DNA of 64,000 nucleotides from Welwitschia mirabilis. Lineage: Eukaryota; Gnetophyta; Gnetopsida; Welwitschiales. Where the stretch lies: assembly GCA_051453625.1 (NCBI GenBank), contig JBOZIK010000001.1:267904882-267968881 (forward strand), in the 5' to 3' direction. Under the pieces are notes generated by a model. That model saw only the letters and a program-made list of their open reading frames with translations, searched no databases and was not told the DNA's origin. Numbering within the stretch: the stretch's first letter is position 1; each line of letters opens with the position of its first letter. Below, in pieces: positions 58,160 through 64,000 of the stretch. The translations under genes and the position numbers were made by a program.

Positions 58160-59230
58160 TTAGATAATAATAAGGTGGAAGCCTTCTTTATTGAGGAAAA
58201 CCTTCAAAATAAGTGCTTCTATCATGTTCAAGGTTGCATCAAAAAAGTTTTCATATATTTTTAGCTTTTGTTCATTAACTTTCTGACTCTTTTGAGTTTC
58301 TAAGTCAAAAATCTTAACAAAGCCATTAGAATATACTTTCTCTATAAGATAAGGAAGTAATCTTTTATAGGTCAAATTCTTATTTAAAGATGTACTCTAA
58401 TATTATATAAAAGGCCAAGTTGATCAAGTTCAAACTTTTTATAAAGTAACTTTTTATTTTGTTTAAACTTAGCTTAGGATTTATGGATTAATTAACCATG
58501 TATAGCGTAAGTATGTTTTTCATCAAGGTGGTCTAATTTGGCTAATCTATGTTTAAGATTCCCATAAAGGTATATAAGATTAAGTTGATAAGAATCAAAA
58601 TACAAGTAATAACATACATCAACAACTAAAATACAAACTTTTTCATACATAAGTTCATAAGGTGAAAAACCAAGAGAATTATGCCAAGTAGTATGATGTA
58701 CTTGAAGAACATTATTAAGCNNNNNNNNNNNNNNNNNNNNNNNNNNNNNNNNNNNNNNNNNNNNNNNNNNNNNNNNNNNNNNNNNNNNNNNNNNNNNNNN
58801 NNNNNNNNNNNNNNNNNNNNNNNNNNNNNNNNNNNNNNNNNNNNNNNNNNNNNNNNNNNNNNNNNNNNNNNNNNNNNNNNNNNNNNNNNNNNNNNNNNNN
58901 NNNNNNNNNNNNNNNNNNNNNNNNNNNNNNNNNNNNNNNNNNNNNNNNNNNNNNNNNNNNNNNNNNNNNNNNNNNNNNNNNNNNNTAGTAGAAATAGATT
59001 TAATCCATTTAGTAACATAATCTACAATCACTAAAATTTAATTCTTATCAGTAGAATGTGGGTGAATAGGACCTATAAAATTAATTCCCTAATAACCAAA
59101 AGTTTTACATTTAAAAATGGGTTTAAGAGGCATCTCTCGAGCATGAATAAGGCTACCATAACACTAACAAGGATCACACCTTCTAGCAAAGTAGGCCAAT
59201 AAAAGTCAGAGTGAAGAATTTTCATAGCTG
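58160..59230 (-). pseudogene. Gypsy integrase (degenerate, gap in core)
   Basis: Minus strand. Zinc/linker part near 59190-59100 (AREMPLKPIFKCKTFGY, then GINFIGPIHPHS). Core start ILVIVDYVTKWIKSIST precedes the gap 58721-58985. After the gap: LNNVLQVHHTTWHNSLGFSP, YELMYEK, and further HRLAKLDHLDEKH. The C-terminal tail follows from 58375 (VYSNGFVKIFDLETQ, KVNEQKLKIYENF) to the stop at 58160. The motifs are those of Athila/Tat-group integrases. The reading frame is open on both sides of the gap, and the gap length fits the missing core. Confidence 0.85.
58721..58985. other. Assembly gap (265 N)
   Basis: Lies within the integrase core and would encode about 88 residues, including the catalytic residues. 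Confidence 0.95.
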
Positions 59231-59449
59231 TTTTCTATCTACTAAAATGATTTCCACAAGAACTACTATGACGAAGATAAAGGATACTATATTTTTCTCA
59301 ATTAGGTACATTTTTTTACATAATTTATTTTTTACACCTACAATAGATGTGGCTCTATCCATTTATAATCATCTATTCTATAGAATAAAGATTTTTTTTT
59401 ATTATAAGTCTAATGTTATTACATTTTTATGATAATAAAGTAATTAACA

Positions 59450-60720
59450 ATATTAGTATATCAAGGAGGAGGATGAGTAGGATATATAGTAAAACATTAT
59501 TTAGTTAGAAAAGAAACATCCATTATAAGATCATCACAAGAGGAAGAAAGACAAGACAAATGATTAGTAATACTATTATGTTTTCTTGCTTTATCAATGA
59601 TGGTTAAATTAAATTTTTACATGAGGACGATCTATCTAATCAGTATAGTACTCAAATATTTCTTGGTCATAAGGTATTGAATTATAAAATAAATAGTATT
59701 AACATTTATATGGAATCCTAAAAGATAATGTCTAAGAATATCAAGGCAAAATATAATTCCTAACATTTATTTCTCTGTAGTGTTATAATTCATTTATGTT
59801 TTAGACATAATTTTACTATGATAAGATATAACCTTAAAATCATATTCATACTTTTAACCAAGTAACCCATTCATGGAAAAATTACTAGCATCATACATTA
59901 GCTTAAAATATTTTTCCCAATAAGGTCCTATTATAATAGGAGTAAAAGAGATTTTACATTTAAGTTTATCAAAATCAAGTTAAAGAGATTTATTTCAATC
60001 AAATTTATCTTCTTTTTTTAGTAATGAGTGAAGGGGTTTACAAATTTTTGCATAATCTTGAATAAACCAATGACCAAATCATAATAAATAAGTAAGGATT
60101 GAACTTTTTTTACATTGGTTAGACGATTTAGATTTTAAATGATACCAATCTTTCAAGGTCCATTCTAATCCCTTTATGTGAAATATCATGACTTAAAATA
60201 ATTCCACTATGAACTAAAAAGAAATGTTTCTCATAACTCAAATGTAGGCCACTAAAAAGGCATCTATCAAGGATTTTCTCTTATCTTTCTAAGATTTGCT
60301 TAAATCTTTTACCATAGATAGAGAAGTAACCCATAAAAATTTCTATTGAATCCTCTAACATATCAGGAAAAATATCCATCATTGATGTTGAAAAGTACCA
60401 GGAGCACTACAAAGTCCAAAAGGCATGCATCTAAAAGTAAGAGTACTAAAAATTAAAGTAAAAGCAGTCTTAGCCTAATCATCACGAGCAATACAAACCT
60501 AATTTTAATCACTATATCCATCAAGAAAATAATAAAAAACATGTCCTTGAATTCTATCAAGTATTTGATCAAGAAAAGGTAGAGAATAATAATCTTTTTT
60601 TATTACTTCATTTAATCTTCTAAAATTCATGCACATCCTCCATTTCCCATCTTTTTAGGTACTACTATCAAAGGGCTAACCCATGATTTCATCTTTTATA
60701 ACTTAGTTAAGGACTATATT
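59450..60720 (-). pseudogene. Gypsy reverse transcriptase and RNase H (degenerate)
   Basis: Minus strand, several frames. RT: VDY/HFPLPF-equivalent region near 60650-60560, FLDGYSDYN near 60520, MPFGLCSAPGTFQ at 60428-60390, and the catalytic box as FMGY (60345-60320) where active elements have FMDD. RNase H: LMYDASNFSMNGLLG at 59905-59860, then VISYHSKIMSK, MNYNTTEK-stop-MLGIIF and LRHYLLGFHINVNT near 59830-59680. Together they would copy element RNA to DNA; the loss of both catalytic Asp and many stops show inactivity. Confidence 0.8.
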
Positions 60721-61248
60721 GAGTCTGTGTTGGGTTGCTTAATAAGTTTAGCATTATCTTCAAGGTAGATCTTATGCAGAATAATTGAGATAGGAATGGC
60801 TATTAAATCTTTGTAATACTAAGAAAATGCATGTACTTAAGATGCTAAAAGCAAGATTAAGCTTAATTCTTATTAAGAAAAAATATTTTCATTGATTATC
60901 AAAGATTTATTCTAATCATTATATAGAAAGATATATTTCAATTCACTAGGTAAAGGTTTTAGATTCAAATTTAAATTTATATTTTTATTTTCTAGTAAAT
61001 TTTTATAAAAATTTACTATCATCTCAAACTATTATCTAGATGGTAGTAGTGAATGAATAACTTTAAAATAAGAAATCTTAGTTTTACTTAAATCTCATAC
61101 TTTTGCATAGTTAACAAATTCAGGTTTTCTACTCTTCTAATTAAAATAATTAGTTTTTAAATAGTTAAAATCAAGTTTATTATCATCAAAAAAACTGTCA
61201 AGTTATCTATTTCAAGTTGATTATCAAATAAAGTTGACTCATGAAGCA

Positions 61249-61770
61249 TTAACCATCTTTCTTTAAGTGGATGATGTTGTAGAAATAAACTTGATTTAAT
61301 TTCTTCTTCACACTCAAATCATCACTGCAATACTTTTTAGTAGCATTAAACACTTTTAGTATGAACTTCATATTCACTAAATGACATTTCATCATTCTTA
61401 TCCTAGTATCTATAATACAATGGGTTATTGCACAAAAATCTCTGCCTGGAAGTAATGAATAATCAGTGTTATGTTCAATTCCAATCATAACAACATTAAT
61501 AAAGTAAAATGCTTCTTCTATTTAAATCACTAAATCTATAGTTACATCTGAAGTTTTCTTAACTAATGCATCTGCTAATTCTAAGACAATTCTTGTAGGC
61601 TCAATTCTACTTTTCAACCTAAGTCGTTGAGAAATGTGTAAGGGTATAATGCTGACACTTACTCCTATATCAATCAAGGCCTTCTTTATTCTTCTATTTC
61701 ATTCCAAAATAATACTAACAATTGCTGCACTAAATCTTTAAACTTTAGACATTTTTGTAAGACTAAGTTG
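61249..61770 (-). pseudogene. Gypsy aspartic protease (degenerate)
   Basis: Minus strand: KKALIDIGVSVSIIPLHISQ (active-site box DIGVS for D-x-G-A-S, 61690-61630), RLRLKSRIEPTRIVLELADA, LVKKTSDVTIDLVI-stop, then MIGIEHNTDY and LLPGRDFCAITHCIID (61450-61400) for the usual ILGRPFLAT region. The segment 61249-61488 is open. It would process the polyprotein. The Ala-to-Val change in the active box is shared with some plant copies, but surrounding stops make it inactive. Confidence 0.75.
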
Positions 61771-63720
61771 CTTATGGATTGAGCTAAGAAGACTTTACTA
61801 GGTATAGTTCATTTTTATTTTTTCTTAATTAGATCTTTTCACAACTTATAATATTTAGGATTTTCTTACAAAAGTTTCCAAAATGATAAATTTATACTCA
61901 CATTTTACATTAAGGCTTTAAAATGTTTATCAAATGTAGGACTAGTGTTCAATCTATCAAGCCAAGGGGTAGCAAGTTTTTTATTATTTTCTTAAGAATA
62001 ACTTTTCTTTTTATCATATATAGGAAAAGAGAAAGAATGATTTTCTAAAATTTCAATATCTTCATCTTTCTCATCATTCTTATGATTTTGAGATATTGAA
62101 GCCTCATGGGTATGAGGTGCTGTCTCATTTTCACTTCTTGTCATAACATTATAAGCTTTCTTAACTTTATTAGGATTGGATAGAGTGTTTGTTGTATGTG
62201 ATCCTTGTGGTCTTTGATTAGTAAGCATAGTTTATTATAAAACACTAGTAATATTTGCAATGTTGGAATTTATTTTCTCTTGGATTTTTTCTCAACTCAT
62301 CAATGGAATTCCTAAGTAGATCACTTTGATTTTTGTGTTAGATGTGCTTCATTAATTATTAGAGTTGTTTGATTAGAAATTTGCATTCTTAAATCTTATT
62401 CTAAATGGTTGGAGATTAGTATTATTTACTTGAAAGTTTTTAAAATTTGATTGTCCATTTATCCTAGCTTGTTAAAAATTTTTTCAATTTTGATTTTGAC
62501 TTTGGTTTTGGTGTTGATTTTGATTTTTAAAGTTTAAAGATCTTTAATTAAAAGAACACACTTCTTCTTAAATTTTTTCTTTATAGGTTGGTAACAAAGG
62601 ATAATCTTTGATCACATGATAGTTGTATTTCGATAAATCACAAGTTAGAACTACAACTACACTCTATTTTATTGCCACATTTGCTTTTAAAATAATCTGA
62701 GTGTATTTCTCTAAAGTTGTAATAAAATACATAATAACATTAGCTAATTCCTTTTTAGTTTTACTTCTTCCTTCTCTTATTAACATTCTTAAGATCTTTA
62801 GTGATTCGTCCTATTGTATGATTTTCTTTAGAAAAGGGTTTAGATCAAGTTTAACTCAGTTTTACTAATTCTTTCAACATTCTCCAAGCATTTTCTAATA
62901 TAAGGTTTATTAAATTTCTTTCATTTGAAAAATCAACAAGTTACTTAGTTTAATTATTAAGTCCACTATAAAAGTAGTCTACTAATTCTTCTTGAGAAAA
63001 AGCATTTATGGGTTTTGAATATAAAGCAATGAAAAATATCTCATAAGTGGAGACATAATCTTCATTAGGATTTTGTTGAAAGTTACTTACTTCTTTCTTT
63101 CATTTTCTTGTGGTTGTTTCACTCATGAATCTTTTTATTAAATCTTATTGAACTTGATTCCATGTTTTTAGACTCTTATGGAAAATAGTTCTCAATCATA
63201 GTTTAGATTTTCCTTTTAAAGTGATGAAAACAATTACCATATAAGTTTGATTACTTTTTTTTTTCTTACCATTTCTAGAATTAAGCACTAACTATATGAT
63301 TTCAGTACTATGTTATAAAGGATCTTCATTGTTTTCTCCATTAAAAATAAGCTTAACATTTAGATTTCTAAATTCAAAATTATCACCAAGAGGTAAATTG
63401 AAAAGGGCTAGATTTCATGTTTATTATTAGTTATAAGCTATTTAAGGATGATATTAGCATCAAGATTTATGAGCATAGTTGTAGGAGTTCTAATAACAAT
63501 GGAAAGATTAGGCAAAATAGCCTACTTTTGATTTTGTGATGAACTAGATATATTGATAAAATGATTTTCTTCTAAATTATCTTCTAAAATATCTTCTAAA
63601 TTTTTTCTTTCTTTTTTATTTTTAATAGAATCAGATTCTAAAATAATAAATATAGAACTTTATTCTTATGAAATTTTGAAATGCTTTGCATGCCTGGGGT
63701 CTACAAACATGAGTTAAATT
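61771..63720 (-). pseudogene. Gypsy gag (degenerate), right-hand element
   Basis: Minus strand: capsid block near 63190-62990 (QDLIKRFMSETTTRK-like, VSNFQQNPNEDYVSTYEIF, then EELVDYFYSGLN). Further on, LANVIMYFITTLEKYTQIIL at 62750-62690. The zinc knuckle at 62650-62610 reads CDLSKYNYHVIKDY, so two of three Cys are replaced. The stretch 62228-61992 (MLTNQRPQGSHTTNTLSN to the acidic EKDEDIEIL) is the open linker toward protease. It matches G1 and G2 gag. The N-terminus and 5' LTR lie toward or beyond the right edge. Confidence 0.75.
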
Positions 63721-64000
63721 TAAAGTTAATAAAATATTATTAGATGTTTTCTTTAATGAAGAACCACTTTCTCTGATATTTTTCTTTCTTACCAAATTTT
63801 ACCATGTTTTAGCATGCTCAGTTTTTTATGTTTAGTATACATGGTCCCTATGGTTATGTAACATCTACTTTTAACATAACAATTCTTATTAATTTATAAG
63901 AATAACATTAGACATATTTGTGAAAGAGTATCATATTTAAGAATTATTATTTACATTTGCCTAAGTTTGAATTAATCCTTACACCCATTAATATTAAGGT
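63721..64000. other. No feature recognised at right edge
   Basis: AT-rich, presumably the gag start or leader of the minus-strand gypsy element; no LTR end or primer-binding site found before the edge. Confidence 0.4.

Noticed and set aside
61249-62228. Two intact minus-strand genes (79 and 78 codons)
   Set aside because: They are short surviving open stretches of the gypsy protease and the gag-protease linker, not separate genes.

Overview
The window is nuclear DNA of a seed plant. It is very AT-rich, has several N-filled scaffold gaps, and consists almost entirely of old, nested, stop-riddled retrotransposons around one compact intron-containing gene. The element types (copia with UBN2-type gag, Athila/Tat-like and Tekay/Del-like gypsy, plant L1 with a DUF4283/zinc-knuckle ORF1) and a JAZ/TIFY gene establish a flowering plant or other seed plant. 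The absence of any young element would fit a slowly turning-over genome such as Amborella, but that name is a guess. No bacterial, viral, organellar, tRNA, rRNA or CRISPR feature was seen.

Layout. 1-2646: 5' end of a minus-strand Ty1/copia element (gag, primer-binding site, LTR) whose pol lies beyond the left edge. 3040-3629: degenerate minisatellite. 3630-19050: a gypsy element (G1) inserted next to that minisatellite. Its 5' LTR is split by a Tekay-like element (T1, 4121-10416, 5-bp target duplication TATGT), and its gag leader is split by a minus-strand copia derivative that has lost gag and pol (11359-15946). G1 keeps gag and a 3' ORF (ORF3) but no pol. 19151-21700: sparse, with a probable tRNA-derived SINE.

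21700-24400 is the only genic island. It holds a four-exon JAZ repressor gene (23270-24076) coding for 142 residues, with an N-terminal LxLxL EAR motif, a TIFYNG-type TIFY domain and a divergent Jas motif. It is preceded by a cluster of CACGTG/AACGTG boxes.

25789-31578: complete-length but dead minus-strand L1 LINE, bounded by a near-perfect 16-bp target duplication. 31579-36335: gap and unassigned AT-rich DNA. 36336-39570: plus-strand copia gag to integrase remnant. 39571-41984: featureless AT-rich DNA.

41985-64000 is a nest of one Athila/Tat-like gypsy family. A minus-strand copy (G0) is cut in two by a plus-strand copy (G2, 42579-50157, paired LTRs, gag and protease kept, RT to integrase deleted). 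G0 is then truncated by the 3' LTR of another minus-strand copy (G3, 50645 onward). To the right, in minus order, come ORF3, two diverged tandem copies of a 2.48-kb 3' segment, integrase, RNase H, RT, protease and gag, running off the window. The genes do not form one pathway: the JAZ locus would act in jasmonate signalling, and everything else is transposon machinery in decay.
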